This document shows positions 7,380 to 16,847 of a stretch of 64,000 bases of DNA, in pieces (within the stretch, counting starts at the first letter, position 1; every line of letters starts with the position of its first letter). The notes under the pieces are model-generated. The model had not been told where the DNA came from. It did no database searches and worked only from the letters and a program-made list of their open reading frames with translations. Position numbers and translations under genes: made by a program. The stretch is from JAAZCI01 sp046462535 (lineage in GTDB: Bacteria; Pseudomonadota; Gammaproteobacteria; Cardiobacteriales; Wohlfahrtiimonadaceae), in NCBI GenBank assembly GCA_046462535.1, contig JBKGVF010000024.1, positions 62,001-126,000 on the forward strand. The letters are read 5' to 3'.

Positions 7380-8465
7380 TTAAAGTAATCCTTTAGAACT
7401 AGGTAATACATCGCTCTCAATCTTTAATGCTTGACGCAACGTACGACCAAATACTTTAAAGAGGGATTCCACTTTATGGTGGGTATTCTCTCCCTCCCCC
7501 TTCAAATGTAATGTGCAGGCTAAGGAGTATGAAAGCGAGCGGAAAAAGTGTGGAACCATCTCCATACTAAAGCTCCCTAAAGAGTCACGGTTAAATGTAG
7601 CATCAAAATCTAGATGGGGGCGGCCTGATAGATCGAGAGTACAGAACGCGCGGCACTCATCCATTGGCAACACAAAACCAAAACGAGCAATTCCTCGCTT
7701 ATCACCGAGTGCCGCTCTTAATGCCTCCCCTAAAGCGATACCGGTATCCTCTACCGTATGATGATCATCAATCTCAAGATCACCATCGACCTTTACCTCC
7801 ATACGAAATCCTCCATGAGTGGCGATCTGATCAAGCATATGATCGAAGAAAGGAAGGCCTGTATCAATCGTACTCACGCCGGTCTCATCAAGATAAACTG
7901 CTAAGTCGATATCAGTCTCTTTTGTGGTTCGTTTAATTTTACCAATCCGGGGACTCTCTGCTAAAGACACCCCTTTATTAATGAGTTTCTCCACAATTAA
8001 GGGCCACGTTAAATTGTTCGGATCATACTGCAACCCTTGAATTCCCATATTCTTTGCCAATAGTAGATCACTCTCTCGATCTCCAATCACAAAGCTCTTA
8101 GCGGGATTAAAACGTTTTTCATCAATATAGTGCTTAACAAGACCTAATTTAGGTTTACGACACGCACAATTATCCTCCTCAAAGTGAGGACAGATGAGAA
8201 TATCATCAAATGTAATTCCTTGTGACTCTAGCACCGCTAACATCTTCTCTTGAGGTGCAACAAAATCAGGTTCAGGAAAACTCTCTGTTCCTAAACCATC
8301 TTGATTACTTACTAAAACAAAGCGGTACCCTGCATCCCTCAACTCAATTAATGCTGGGATAACCATCGGCTCAAAAAAGAGCTTCTCTAAAGAATCAATC
8401 TGAAAATCAGTTTTAGGCTCATCAATTATGGTGCCATCACGGTCAATAAATAGAATATTTTTCAT
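7380..8465 (-). CDS. hisB: Bifunctional histidinol-phosphatase / IGP dehydratase HisB
   Basis: A 361-aa enterobacterial-type fusion. Residues 1-165 are a HAD phosphatase with FIDRDGTIIDEP (nucleophile and acid Asp), a Cys/His zinc loop in ICPHFEEDNCACRKPKLG, and the later VIGDRESD motif. Residues about 170-361 are the IGP dehydratase domain with FFDHMLDQIATHG, DDHHTVEDTGIALG and THHKVESLFKVFG, which carry the manganese-binding His and Glu residues. It performs steps 6 and 8 of the pathway. It lies 20 bases downstream of hisC. The next gene is hisA, not hisH. Confidence 0.97.
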   Translation of the reverse strand: MKNILFIDRDGTIIDEPKTDFQIDSLEKLFFEPMVIPALIELRDAGYRFVLVSNQDGLGTESFPEPDFVAPQEKMLAVLESQGITFDDILICPHFEEDNCACRKPKLGLVKHYIDEKRFNPAKSFVIGDRESDLLLAKNMGIQGLQYDPNNLTWPLIVEKLINKGVSLAESPRIGKIKRTTKETDIDLAVYLDETGVSTIDTGLPFFDHMLDQIATHGGFRMEVKVDGDLEIDDHHTVEDTGIALGEALRAALGDKRGIARFGFVLPMDECRAFCTLDLSGRPHLDFDATFNRDSLGSFSMEMVPHFFRSLSYSLACTLHLKGEGENTHHKVESLFKVFGRTLRQALKIESDVLPSSKGLL

Positions 8466-8485
8466 GGTTATTCTCTATAACTTAA

Positions 8486-9550
8486 TTAATTTTTAATAAA
8501 TGATTGAATAGCATTTAAGAGCACTCTATTTTGCTCTTTAGTACCAATAGTAACTCGTAAAGTACCCTCAATCCCCGCTATATTGCTCTGATTACGCACA
8601 TGAATATTTTTTTCCAATAATGCATCAAATAATGCCTGAGCATCATCTACCTTTACTAATAGCCAATTTGCCTCTGATGGATAGACTCGTTCGACAATTG
8701 GCAACTTCTCCAATGCTGCAGCTAGCACATCTCGCTCCTCAATAATTTTAGAGAGAGACGCCTCCATATGTGCTACGCCCCGATCACTTAATGCCTCCTC
8801 TCCAATTGCAATCACTGGTACTGGAAGCGGATAAGGGGCAATTACCTTTTGCAATATCGAAATTAACTCCGCACTACCTACCGTAAAGCCACAACGAATA
8901 CCTGCTAAACCAAATGCTTTTGAAAGTGTTCGAATAATAGCTAAATGGGGGTATTCATCAATGCGATCGACAAAGCTCTTAGCGGTTGAAAACTCAATAT
9001 AAGCCTCATCGAGTACTACAATAGCCCGCCCTCTCGCTGCTTCTAAAATGGTGGTGATCGCCTCTTCTGAGATAATATTTCCCGTAGGGTTATTAGGATT
9101 ACAGAGAAAAATTACTTTCACCTGCTCAATTTGAGCAAGAATCTGCTCTACATCGAGCGAAAAATCATCTCTAAGGGGTACCTGAATTGTCTCAACCCCC
9201 ATAACATCACACGTAACTTGGTACATACCAAAGGTGGGAGGAGCATAGAGCAGATAATCCTGTTGCGGCTCACAAAAGGCTTTAATGATAAGCTCAATCG
9301 ACTCATCCCCCCCTAAAGAGACTAAAATATTCTCATCGTTTACCCCTAGAAAGTGAGCATAACGCCGAATCAGCTCCTGCGGCTGTGGTTCTGGGTAACG
9401 GTTATAGCTACTCTCTTTTAATGCATAAGGGTATGGATAGGGATTCTCATTAGCATTAAGATAGAGACTCTCCCCCCCTTGCACTCTTGGAGTCACACTA
9501 TAAGGAGCCATCTTCTGTAGGGCTTTACGACTTAACTGATTGATGCTCAT
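8486..9550 (-). CDS. hisC: Histidinol-phosphate aminotransferase HisC
   Basis: A 354-aa PLP-dependent class I/II aminotransferase acting at step 7 of histidine synthesis. LNANENPYPYP near residue 30, FLCNPNNPTGNIIS near 150, VVLDEAYIEFS near 180, and RTLSKAFGLAGIRCGF with the Schiff-base lysine near 213 are all intact. The start codon overlaps the hisD stop as ATGA, with GAGGAA just upstream, so the two are translationally coupled. Confidence 0.96.
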   Translation of the reverse strand: MSINQLSRKALQKMAPYSVTPRVQGGESLYLNANENPYPYPYALKESSYNRYPEPQPQELIRRYAHFLGVNDENILVSLGGDESIELIIKAFCEPQQDYLLYAPPTFGMYQVTCDVMGVETIQVPLRDDFSLDVEQILAQIEQVKVIFLCNPNNPTGNIISEEAITTILEAARGRAIVVLDEAYIEFSTAKSFVDRIDEYPHLAIIRTLSKAFGLAGIRCGFTVGSAELISILQKVIAPYPLPVPVIAIGEEALSDRGVAHMEASLSKIIEERDVLAAALEKLPIVERVYPSEANWLLVKVDDAQALFDALLEKNIHVRNQSNIAGIEGTLRVTIGTKEQNRVLLNAIQSFIKN

Positions 9551-10851
9551 TCCTCTTCCTCTTCTTGTAAACGCTCTAAACGAAGTTCTACAGCAAGTTT
9601 ATGGGCGTCGAGCAACTCTCGCTCTGCCATCAAAGCAACGGTGGGGGCTAATTCAGCAAACCCCTTTTTCGTTAACTCCTGTACTGTCATTCGCTTACTA
9701 AAATCTGCAACGCCTAAACTTGAATAGGTTCGTGCATACCCATAAGTGGGTAGAACATGGTTCGTTCCAGAGGCATAATCTCCCATTGATTCTGGTGAAT
9801 AAGCCCCTAAAAAGACTGAACCGGCATGTTTTATCTTATCTAACGTATCACGGGGACGCTCCGTCTGAATAATTAAATGCTCAGGAGCATACTCATTACT
9901 AATCTTTGCCGCCTCATCTAAATCTGCAGCAATAATCGTACGACTATGGGCTAATGCTGCAGCTGCAGTTTGAGCACGGGGAAGTAGCTTCAGCTGTGCC
10001 TCAATTTCATCTGCTACCTGCTCAGCAAACCGTTGTGATGTGGTTACTAAAATCACCTGTGAATCAGCCCCATGCTCTGCTTGCGAGAGGAGATCCGATG
10101 CAACAAAAGCAGGATCAGCCGCACCATCGGCAATAACTAATACCTCCGAAGGGCCAGCTGGCATATCAATAGCAACACCCCCAGCAATCTGACTTGCCTG
10201 CTGTTTTGCCGCTGTAACATAGCTATTACCTGGGCCAAAAATTTTATCTACCTTTTCAACACTCTCAGTACCGAGTGCTAATGCAAAGATAGCCTGAGCT
10301 CCACCTAATGAGTAGATTCTCTCAATCCCACATACCTGCGCTACATAGAGAATCTCATCTGCAACATTGGGGGGTGTTGCCAATACAATCTGCTCACAGC
10401 CAGCAATTTGAGCGGGAATTGCCAACATTAAAATCGTTGAGAAGAGAGGGGCACTTCCTCCTGGAATATAGAGACCCACACGCTCAATTGGTCGCGTTAA
10501 AACCTCACAGAAGACCCCCTCTTGTGTCACTACTTCAACTGCCTTCGGGCGTTGAGCAAGATGAAACTTATAGATATTGTCATAAGCATTACGAATAGCT
10601 GCTTTAAAATCCTCATCGATACGCGCTGCTGCTGCATCAATCTCCTCTTGTGTAAAGGTTAAGCGATCTAATTTCACCCCATCAAACGCTTCGGTTAATT
10701 CATAAAGTGCAGCATCTCCACGCTCCTCAATCGCCTGTCGTACTTGACGTACACTCGCTTCAATCTCTGCAGCCGCATTCACAGCAGGGCGCTCAAGTAA
10801 TGCGCTCTGTTCTAATGAGCTTAATTGATTCCAAATATAACTCTTAAGCAT
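9547..10851 (-). CDS. hisD: Histidinol dehydrogenase HisD
   Basis: A 434-aa zinc enzyme that oxidises L-histidinol to histidine in two NAD-dependent steps, the last reactions of the pathway. It shows PIERVGLYIPGGSAPLFST, IFGPGNSYVTAAKQ, IDMPAGPSEVLVIAD, LLSQAEHGADSQVILVT (zinc-ligand region) and EYAPEHLIIQT. Length matches the family. It starts 7 bases after hisG and ends in a run of glutamates whose last codons overlap hisC. Confidence 0.97.
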   Translation of the reverse strand: MLKSYIWNQLSSLEQSALLERPAVNAAAEIEASVRQVRQAIEERGDAALYELTEAFDGVKLDRLTFTQEEIDAAAARIDEDFKAAIRNAYDNIYKFHLAQRPKAVEVVTQEGVFCEVLTRPIERVGLYIPGGSAPLFSTILMLAIPAQIAGCEQIVLATPPNVADEILYVAQVCGIERIYSLGGAQAIFALALGTESVEKVDKIFGPGNSYVTAAKQQASQIAGGVAIDMPAGPSEVLVIADGAADPAFVASDLLSQAEHGADSQVILVTTSQRFAEQVADEIEAQLKLLPRAQTAAAALAHSRTIIAADLDEAAKISNEYAPEHLIIQTERPRDTLDKIKHAGSVFLGAYSPESMGDYASGTNHVLPTYGYARTYSSLGVADFSKRMTVQELTKKGFAELAPTVALMAERELLDAHKLAVELRLERLQEEEEE

Positions 10852-10858
10852 AAATTGA

Positions 10859-11746
10859 TTACTCCATCATCTTCTCAATCGGAAGCACTAAAATTGAGCT
10901 AGCTCCCTTTGCTTTTAACGCCTCCATCGTCTCCCAAAAGAGGGTCTCGCTACTGACAACATGAATCGCAACTCGGCGCTCATCATTAGCTAACGGTAAA
11001 ATTGTAGGATTCTCCGCTCCCGGTAAGAGAGCTGTAATCTCATCTAGCCGATCTTTAGGAGCATGCAACATAATATATTTAGACTCATCAGCCTGCACGA
11101 CCCCCTGCATTCGTGTCATAAGTTTCTCGATCAGGGCCCGTTTTTCGGCAGGAAGCTCTATTTTGGTTTCAATAAGACAAGCTGTTGAACGATAGATAAC
11201 CTCCACCTCCTTTAAACCATTGGCCTCTAAAGTCGCACCTGATGAGACTAAATCACAAACAGCATCCGCAAGCCCTGCCCTTGGCGCAACCTCAACCGAT
11301 CCATTAAGCAGTGAACTCTTAAACTTCACACCTGCCTCATTGAGATAGCGATAGAGTAAATTGGGATAAGAGGTAGCAATGCGAAGATTCTCTAAATCAT
11401 TCACTGAACGATACTCCACCTCCTTCGGTAGTGCGATAGAGAGCCGGCACCCCCCGAAAGGCAACTCCTTCAGAACACGATACTCAGTACCATTATCTCG
11501 CCCTAAGGCTACCTCCTCCAAGACATTTTGGCCGACAATTCCTAAATCAACCACCCCATCAAAGACCAAGCCAGGGATATCATCATCTCGAACTCGCAAA
11601 ATATCAACAGGCATATTTTCAACATGCGCAATCAATTTATCTTTAGTCATATTAATCTTAAGCCCACATTTTCGAAGTAGCTTTTCTGACTCTTCACTTA
11701 AACGTCCTGACTTTTGCAGTGCAATCTTTAATCGCTGATTTTTCAT
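10859..11746 (-). CDS. hisG: ATP phosphoribosyltransferase HisG (long form)
   Basis: HisG commits ATP and PRPP to histidine synthesis and is feedback-inhibited by histidine. The near-300-residue length, the PRPP-loop region LVSSGATLEANGL and the C-terminal ACT-like regulatory domain ending SILVLPIEKMME identify the long hexameric form that needs no HisZ. I prefer the ATG at 11746 (MKNQRLKIALQ) because AGAGG lies 7 nt upstream. The ATG at 11752 is only 1-2 nt from that site. First gene of the his operon. I saw no histidine-rich leader peptide upstream; instead a 22-bp dyad covers the likely -10. Confidence 0.96.
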   Translation of the reverse strand: MKNQRLKIALQKSGRLSEESEKLLRKCGLKINMTKDKLIAHVENMPVDILRVRDDDIPGLVFDGVVDLGIVGQNVLEEVALGRDNGTEYRVLKELPFGGCRLSIALPKEVEYRSVNDLENLRIATSYPNLLYRYLNEAGVKFKSSLLNGSVEVAPRAGLADAVCDLVSSGATLEANGLKEVEVIYRSTACLIETKIELPAEKRALIEKLMTRMQGVVQADESKYIMLHAPKDRLDEITALLPGAENPTILPLANDERRVAIHVVSSETLFWETMEALKAKGASSILVLPIEKMME

Positions 11747-11815
11747 CTTCATTCCTCTCTTTGATGAGAATAACTTAGCCCCTTAAAAAGGTGGGACGAT
11801 CCCTCTACTGTTTTA

Positions 11816-11856
11816 CTGTACCATCACGATGATACAGATAGAAAAATTAGATGCAA
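11816..11856 (-). promoter_or_regulatory. Putative hisG promoter with overlapping operator dyad
   Basis: On the minus strand, TTGCAT (11851-11856) and TATCAT (11829-11834) are separated by 16 nt and form a plausible sigma70 promoter. The -10 lies inside a 22-bp inverted repeat at 11816-11837: arms CTGTA and CATC, a 2-nt centre, then GATG and TACAG, with a single internal mismatch pair. Such an overlap suggests repression by a dimeric regulator. The regulator is unknown. The weak -35 lowers certainty. Confidence 0.45.
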
Positions 11857-11981
11857 CCTAAAAAGGCCTCTTTTCCCTAATTTTTGATAAATTGAGGGGA
11901 AAATAACAACAGATAGGAGGAACTCCATCTATAATAAGCATAGGCTTAGTTGATCATAAATTCACAGATGGATAGGACTAT

Positions 11982-12749
11982 ATGAAGCAGAAAGAATATA
12001 TCTATCGCTCCACAAAAGAGAAGGAGCGTGAGCGCCTCTATCTTGCAGAGGAGAGCTTCATCTTAGGCCGCCCCTTACCAACAACTAATTATCTATCGAT
12101 CTTTGTATGGAATATCTATAAGCAGCAACGGCTCGATTGGTTAACACTTCTGAAAGAGGAGGAGTCAAAACATGATTTGATGCTATTGCAAGAGGCTCAA
12201 TCGACCCCACCTTTAATTAAATTTGCCCGTGAATATTATGAAGTGGCCGACCATGTTCCTGCTATAGAGATGCCCAATCTTGCCTCAGGGGTGATGACCC
12301 TAGCAACAACCCTCCCTATCTACACCCGCTCTTTTCAGCAGAAGGAGCCTCTTCTACGCCTCTCAAAGTCGGCACTAATAACCCTCTACCCACTCTATGA
12401 TGGTCGCCTCTTGATGGTAATTAATGTTCATGCTGTCAACTTCTCTTTAGGTGTAGAGGCCTATGAGACGCAGATTAAAACTATAGCCAATCATGTGATG
12501 TTGCATGATGGTCCGATGATTTTTGCTGGCGACTTTAACACATGGAGTCGCCCACGCCTCTATCTGCTCTACCGTTTTGCTCGTCAAATGGGATTGCGGC
12601 CCGTAACCTTTAAACAAGATCGGCGCACCGCTGTCTTCAATCTTCCACTCGACTTTATCTTTTATCGTGAATTAACGTTGCTTGAGAGCGCTGTGATTGA
12701 GACAAATGCTTCAGATCACAACCCCTTAACCGCTCGTTTTCAACTCTAA
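11982..12749 (+). CDS. yafD: Endonuclease/exonuclease/phosphatase family protein YafD
   Basis: A 255-aa protein very like E. coli YafD (UPF0294), recognisable by the shared FVWNIYKQQR, NVHAVNFSLGVEAY and RPLDF-type segments. The EEP catalytic motifs are intact: N44 in VWNIY, E71 in LLQEA, H150 in NVHAVNF, GDFN at 183-186, and SDHNP at 244-248. The fold is that of Mg-dependent phosphodiesterases and DNase I-like nucleases. The physiological substrate of YafD is not established. No signal peptide. It is divergent from the his operon, with a TATAAT at 11930-11935 in the gap. Confidence 0.9.
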   Translation: MKQKEYIYRSTKEKERERLYLAEESFILGRPLPTTNYLSIFVWNIYKQQRLDWLTLLKEEESKHDLMLLQEAQSTPPLIKFAREYYEVADHVPAIEMPNLASGVMTLATTLPIYTRSFQQKEPLLRLSKSALITLYPLYDGRLLMVINVHAVNFSLGVEAYETQIKTIANHVMLHDGPMIFAGDFNTWSRPRLYLLYRFARQMGLRPVTFKQDRRTAVFNLPLDFIFYRELTLLESAVIETNASDHNPLTARFQL

Positions 12750-12849
12750 ACAGCCCTCTTTATCGCAATGCTCACCTAGAAGGATCCTCAGTCTCTAATG
12801 TTAATCTCAGACTATTTGCGATAATATGAATCTATTAGCAGTAATAACT

Positions 12850-12866
12850 TTAGGGGTCAGCCCTAA
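12850..12866. promoter_or_regulatory. Short dyad upstream of the yhiI-rbbA-yhhJ operon
   Basis: Inverted repeat TTAGGG (12850-12855), 5-nt spacer, CCCTAA (12861-12866), about 50 bases before the yhiI start and just upstream of TA-rich sequence (TTATATA) that could serve as a -10. It could be an operator. The sequence alone does not show which regulator. Confidence 0.3.
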
Positions 12867-12916
12867 TTACGTTATATACATCCTATATTGTTAACGAAAA
12901 AATCACCGAGGTCTGC

Positions 12917-14005
12917 ATGAAAACATCAAATAATAAACAGATTCTAATCTATGTTGTTATCGGAGCAATTGCCCTATTAATAGTAAAAGAACTCTTCTTT
13001 AAAGGTGAGGAGAATCCCGGAATTCAGCGAAGTAATGGGACAATTGAGGCCACTAGTATCGATATCGCTACCAAGCTTCCTGGCCGAATTGAGACGATAC
13101 TCGTTAATGATGGTGATTTTGTTCATAAAGGCGATCTGCTAGCAGTCATGCAATTAGACTCTCTCGAGGCACAACTTGAGGAGGCTAAAGCGCACTATCG
13201 TCAATCCCTCAATAATGAGGCGAGTATCTTAGCCCAAGTCACCGCTAGAAAGAGTGAAAAGCTAGCCGCCGAAGCGAGTGTTCGTCAACGAGAGAGTGAG
13301 TATCATGCAGCAAAGTTAAAGTTAGAGCGTCTGAAGAAACTTCGAAATGATGGTGGAATATCGAAGCAAGATTATGATGATCAGGAGGCGGTGACCAAGA
13401 GCTTAGAAGCCGCAATTGCCACAGCAGAGGCTCAAGTATTAGCGGCACAAGCTGCTATTGAAGCAGCAGAAGCTCAAGCGATCGGAGCGCGCTCACAAAT
13501 TGAAGCAGCAGAAGCCACCATCGATCGTATTCAAGCAGATATTAAAGATAGTAACTTAGTCGCACCTCGTGATGGCCGTATCCAATATCGCATCGCTGAG
13601 ACTGGTGAAGTCTTAGGCTCTGGTGGAAAAGTACTTAATCTCCTCGATCTATCCGATGTATATATGACCTTCTTTATTCCTGAGCAGAGTGCTGGACGAG
13701 TAAAAATCGGTTCTGAGGTTCGTTTAAAGCTTGATCCTGCTCCCGAGCTTGTCATCCCTGCAACAATCACCTTTATCTCAAATAAAGCACAATTTACCCC
13801 AAAGAGTGTCGAGACTCGTGATGAGCGACAAAAGTTGATGTTCCGTGCGCGAGCTCAAATCGCACCTGAATTATTAGAGGAGTATATCGATTATGTAAAA
13901 ACAGGGGTTCGTGGTGAGGCCTATTTTCTAACTGAGCGTGACGCTCAATGGCCCCCCCATCTTGCAATTGAGTTCCCTACCCGTAAAGAGCTTGAAGCTC
14001 GCTAA
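12917..14005 (+). CDS. yhiI: HlyD-family periplasmic adaptor, YhiI-like
   Basis: A 362-aa membrane fusion protein. One N-terminal membrane anchor (residues about 9-25, ILIYVVIGAIALLIVKELFF) is followed by the biotinyl-lipoyl half-motif (TKLPGRIETILVNDGDFVHKG), a long Ala/Glu-rich coiled coil (about residues 75-205), the second lipoyl half (LVAPRDGRIQYRIAETGEV), and a beta-barrel domain. Its position directly before rbbA and yhhJ gives the E. coli order yhiI-rbbA-yhhJ. It probably links the ABC membrane components to the periplasm or an outer-membrane channel. The last 20 residues are hydrophilic. Confidence 0.9.
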   Translation: MKTSNNKQILIYVVIGAIALLIVKELFFKGEENPGIQRSNGTIEATSIDIATKLPGRIETILVNDGDFVHKGDLLAVMQLDSLEAQLEEAKAHYRQSLNNEASILAQVTARKSEKLAAEASVRQRESEYHAAKLKLERLKKLRNDGGISKQDYDDQEAVTKSLEAAIATAEAQVLAAQAAIEAAEAQAIGARSQIEAAEATIDRIQADIKDSNLVAPRDGRIQYRIAETGEVLGSGGKVLNLLDLSDVYMTFFIPEQSAGRVKIGSEVRLKLDPAPELVIPATITFISNKAQFTPKSVETRDERQKLMFRARAQIAPELLEEYIDYVKTGVRGEAYFLTERDAQWPPHLAIEFPTRKELEAR

Positions 14006-14044
14006 TCGATACTCTATCCACCCTATTAACCACTTTACTGATCT

Positions 14045-16846
14045 GTGAGTCTATCTATTATGAAACGCGAGAATGTTATCTCAATCGCTAATCTTAGTCT
14101 CCGCTATGGCGAAACAGTAGCCTTAGATGGGATTAATCTTTCGATACCCTCAGGGAGTATGGTGGGCTTAATTGGCCCCGATGGTGTAGGTAAATCGAGC
14201 CTCCTCTCCCTTATCGCCGGTGCCCGCATGATTCAAACAGGTACGGTTGAGGTATTAGGTGGTGATATGGGTGATAAGAGTGCTCGTGATGAGATTTGCC
14301 CCCGAATAGCCTATATGCCACAAGGGCTTGGGCGCAATCTCTACCCTACCCTCTCTGTAGAGGAGAACCTACAGTTCTTTGGTCTCCTCTTTGGACATAA
14401 TCGAGCAGAACGGCGCGAACGGATTGATCATCTCACTCAAAGTACAGGCCTCTACCCTTTTCTCGATCGCCCAGCGGGAAAGCTATCTGGTGGAATGAAG
14501 CAGAAACTCGGTCTCTGCTGTGCCTTAATCCATGATCCTGACCTCTTAATTTTAGATGAACCTACAACAGGGGTTGATCCTCTCGCTCGCGCACAATTTT
14601 GGGATTTAATCGATCGCATTCGATTAGAGCGTCCTGAAATGAGTGTGATTGTTGCAACCGCCTACATGGATGAAGCTGAAGGCTTTCAGTGGCTAATAGC
14701 AATGGATGATGGGAAGATTCTTGCAGAAGGCACCCCGCAATCTCTCCTTACACAAACCAAGTCAGCTAACCTAGAGGAAGCCTTTATTCATCTACTGCCT
14801 GAAGAGAAGCGGCAGGGCTATCAACCTGTGGTGGTGCCCCCCCTTAACCTAAGTGGAGATGAAGAGATCGCTATTGCCGCAGAGGGGTTAACCAAGCGTT
14901 TTGGAGATTTTACCGCAGTTAATGATGTTAACTTTACTATTCGACGGGGAGAAATTTTTGGTTTTTTAGGTTCAAATGGATGTGGTAAGTCCACCACCAT
15001 GAAGATGTTAACCGGCTTACTCCCTGCCACTGAAGGGCGTGCTTGGCTCTTTGGGCAAGAGATCGACTCTCAAGATATCAATACCCGTCGCCGAGTCGGA
15101 TATATGTCTCAAGCCTTTTCACTCTATGGTGAATTGACAGTCCTACAAAATTTAATCCTACATGCTCGTCTCTTTCATGTTCCTGAAGAGATGATTGCCC
15201 CCCGCGTAGAGGAGGTAATGGAGCGCTTCTCACTAAATGGTGTTCGTAATGCACTCCCAGAACAGATTCCTCTAGGGATGAGGCAACGTCTCTCACTTGC
15301 AGTTGCAATGGTTCATAAACCAGAGCTCCTTATTTTAGATGAACCTACTTCCGGTGTTGATCCCGTTGCCCGCGATAACTTCTGGCGATTACTTATTGAT
15401 CTCTCTCGAAATGATCAAGTAACGATCTTTATCTCTACCCACTTTATGAATGAAGCGCTTCGATGTGACCGAATGTCGATGATGCATGCAGGTGAGGTAT
15501 TAGATAGTGATACCCCTGAAAATCTAATCAAGAAGCAGGGAACAGAGACACTTGAAGAGGCTTTTATTAAGTACCTTATTGATGCCGGCGCCGATGAAGG
15601 TGAAGGTTTAGATAAAGAACAGAGTATCACTATTACCCCTACCGATACCCCCCCCACTACCCGTAAGGAGCGCATTGAAGCAAAATTAAGGGATCGGGCG
15701 AAAGCACGCTACCAGAGTGGTACATTTAGTGTTCAGCGAGCGTTGAGTTACACATGGCGTGAAGCTCTAGAGTTGCGGCGTGATCCTGTTCGAGCAACAT
15801 TAGCCCTTATCGGTTCCATTATCTTAATGTTAACGATGGGCTATGGAATCTCTATGGATGTGGAAAATCTAACCTACGCCATATTAGATAATGATCAGAC
15901 CTCACTAAGCCGTGATTATGCCCACAATATCTCGGGTTCACGCTACTTTATAGAGCAACCTCCACTCCAGGATCATGCTGAAATTGATAAGCGAATGCAG
16001 GCCACAGATATCAATCTTGCAATAGAGATTCCACCGGGGTTTGCACGAGACTTAAAGCGGGGAACCCCCGTTGAAATTGGCGTCTGGATTGATGGCGCAA
16101 TGCCCATGCGAGCCGATACTATTCGGGGTTATGTGCAGGGAATGCATCAAGACTGGCTTATGACACAGGCCACACAAAATTTAGGAGTGGAGCTACCCAC
16201 CCTGATTAATATCGATTCACGATTTCGTTATAACCCTGAAATTAAGAGTCTTCCCGCTATCGTTCCAGCTGTCATCCCTATCTTGCTCCTTCTGCTCCCT
16301 TCAATGTTAGCAGCGCTCTCAGTAGTTCGAGAAAAAGAGCTTGGATCAATAATCAATCTCTATGTCACCCCAATTACTAAAGCTGAGTTTATTTTGGGTA
16401 AACAGTTGCCCTACCTCTTCCTAGCGATGATAAACTACTTTTTAATGCTTCTATTAGCGATTACGCTCTTTGATGTGCCAATCAAGGGGAGCTTTATAAC
16501 ACTAACGGTAGCAACGCTGCTATTTTGTATGATCTCAACTGGATTTGGACTGCTTGCATCCACCTTTACTAAAAGTCAGATTGGGGCCATGTTTATCACG
16601 ATAATTGTCACCTTAATCCCTGCGATTCAATTTTCAGGATTGATCAATCCTGTACCATCTCTTGAAGGGATGGGACGTATTATTGGCGATCTCTTCCCCG
16701 CAACCCATATGTTAATTATTAGTCGTGGAGTATTCGGAAAGGCTCTTGGCTTTGCTAATCTCTACCCTTACATCACTATCTTAGCAATTACTGCACCCAT
16801 TATTATCGGTTCGAGTATTGCGCTGTTAAAGAAGCAGGAGAAGTAG
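14045..16846 (+). CDS. rbbA: RbbA-type ABC transporter: two ATPase domains fused to a permease
   Basis: A 933-aa fusion closely matching E. coli RbbA. The first ATPase domain has Walker A GPDGVGKSS (about residues 44-52), signature LSGGMKQK and Walker B LLILDEPTTGVDP. The second has GSNGCGKST (about 308-316), a degenerate signature IPLGMRQR, and LLILDEPTSGVDP. Residues about 580-933 form an ABC2-type membrane domain with six hydrophobic segments. RbbA was described as a ribosome-bound ATPase, but its architecture and neighbours are those of a membrane exporter. The annotated start is GTG at 14045. The ATG at 14060 is equally possible, since neither has a clear ribosome binding site. Confidence 0.93.
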   Translation: MSLSIMKRENVISIANLSLRYGETVALDGINLSIPSGSMVGLIGPDGVGKSSLLSLIAGARMIQTGTVEVLGGDMGDKSARDEICPRIAYMPQGLGRNLYPTLSVEENLQFFGLLFGHNRAERRERIDHLTQSTGLYPFLDRPAGKLSGGMKQKLGLCCALIHDPDLLILDEPTTGVDPLARAQFWDLIDRIRLERPEMSVIVATAYMDEAEGFQWLIAMDDGKILAEGTPQSLLTQTKSANLEEAFIHLLPEEKRQGYQPVVVPPLNLSGDEEIAIAAEGLTKRFGDFTAVNDVNFTIRRGEIFGFLGSNGCGKSTTMKMLTGLLPATEGRAWLFGQEIDSQDINTRRRVGYMSQAFSLYGELTVLQNLILHARLFHVPEEMIAPRVEEVMERFSLNGVRNALPEQIPLGMRQRLSLAVAMVHKPELLILDEPTSGVDPVARDNFWRLLIDLSRNDQVTIFISTHFMNEALRCDRMSMMHAGEVLDSDTPENLIKKQGTETLEEAFIKYLIDAGADEGEGLDKEQSITITPTDTPPTTRKERIEAKLRDRAKARYQSGTFSVQRALSYTWREALELRRDPVRATLALIGSIILMLTMGYGISMDVENLTYAILDNDQTSLSRDYAHNISGSRYFIEQPPLQDHAEIDKRMQATDINLAIEIPPGFARDLKRGTPVEIGVWIDGAMPMRADTIRGYVQGMHQDWLMTQATQNLGVELPTLINIDSRFRYNPEIKSLPAIVPAVIPILLLLLPSMLAALSVVREKELGSIINLYVTPITKAEFILGKQLPYLFLAMINYFLMLLLAITLFDVPIKGSFITLTVATLLFCMISTGFGLLASTFTKSQIGAMFITIIVTLIPAIQFSGLINPVPSLEGMGRIIGDLFPATHMLIISRGVFGKALGFANLYPYITILAITAPIIIGSSIALLKKQEK

Positions 16847-16847
16847 A

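Noticed and set aside
7513..7936. Open frames antisense to hisB
   Set aside because: They lie wholly inside the well-supported hisB coding sequence, have no ribosome binding site, and have low-complexity Pro/Arg/Ser-rich translations typical of antisense shadows.
11753..11981. Classical histidine attenuator upstream of hisG
   Set aside because: No run of His codons in any minus-strand frame and no terminator-antiterminator pair. Only a tiny GTG/ATG-GTA-CAG-TAA frame is present.
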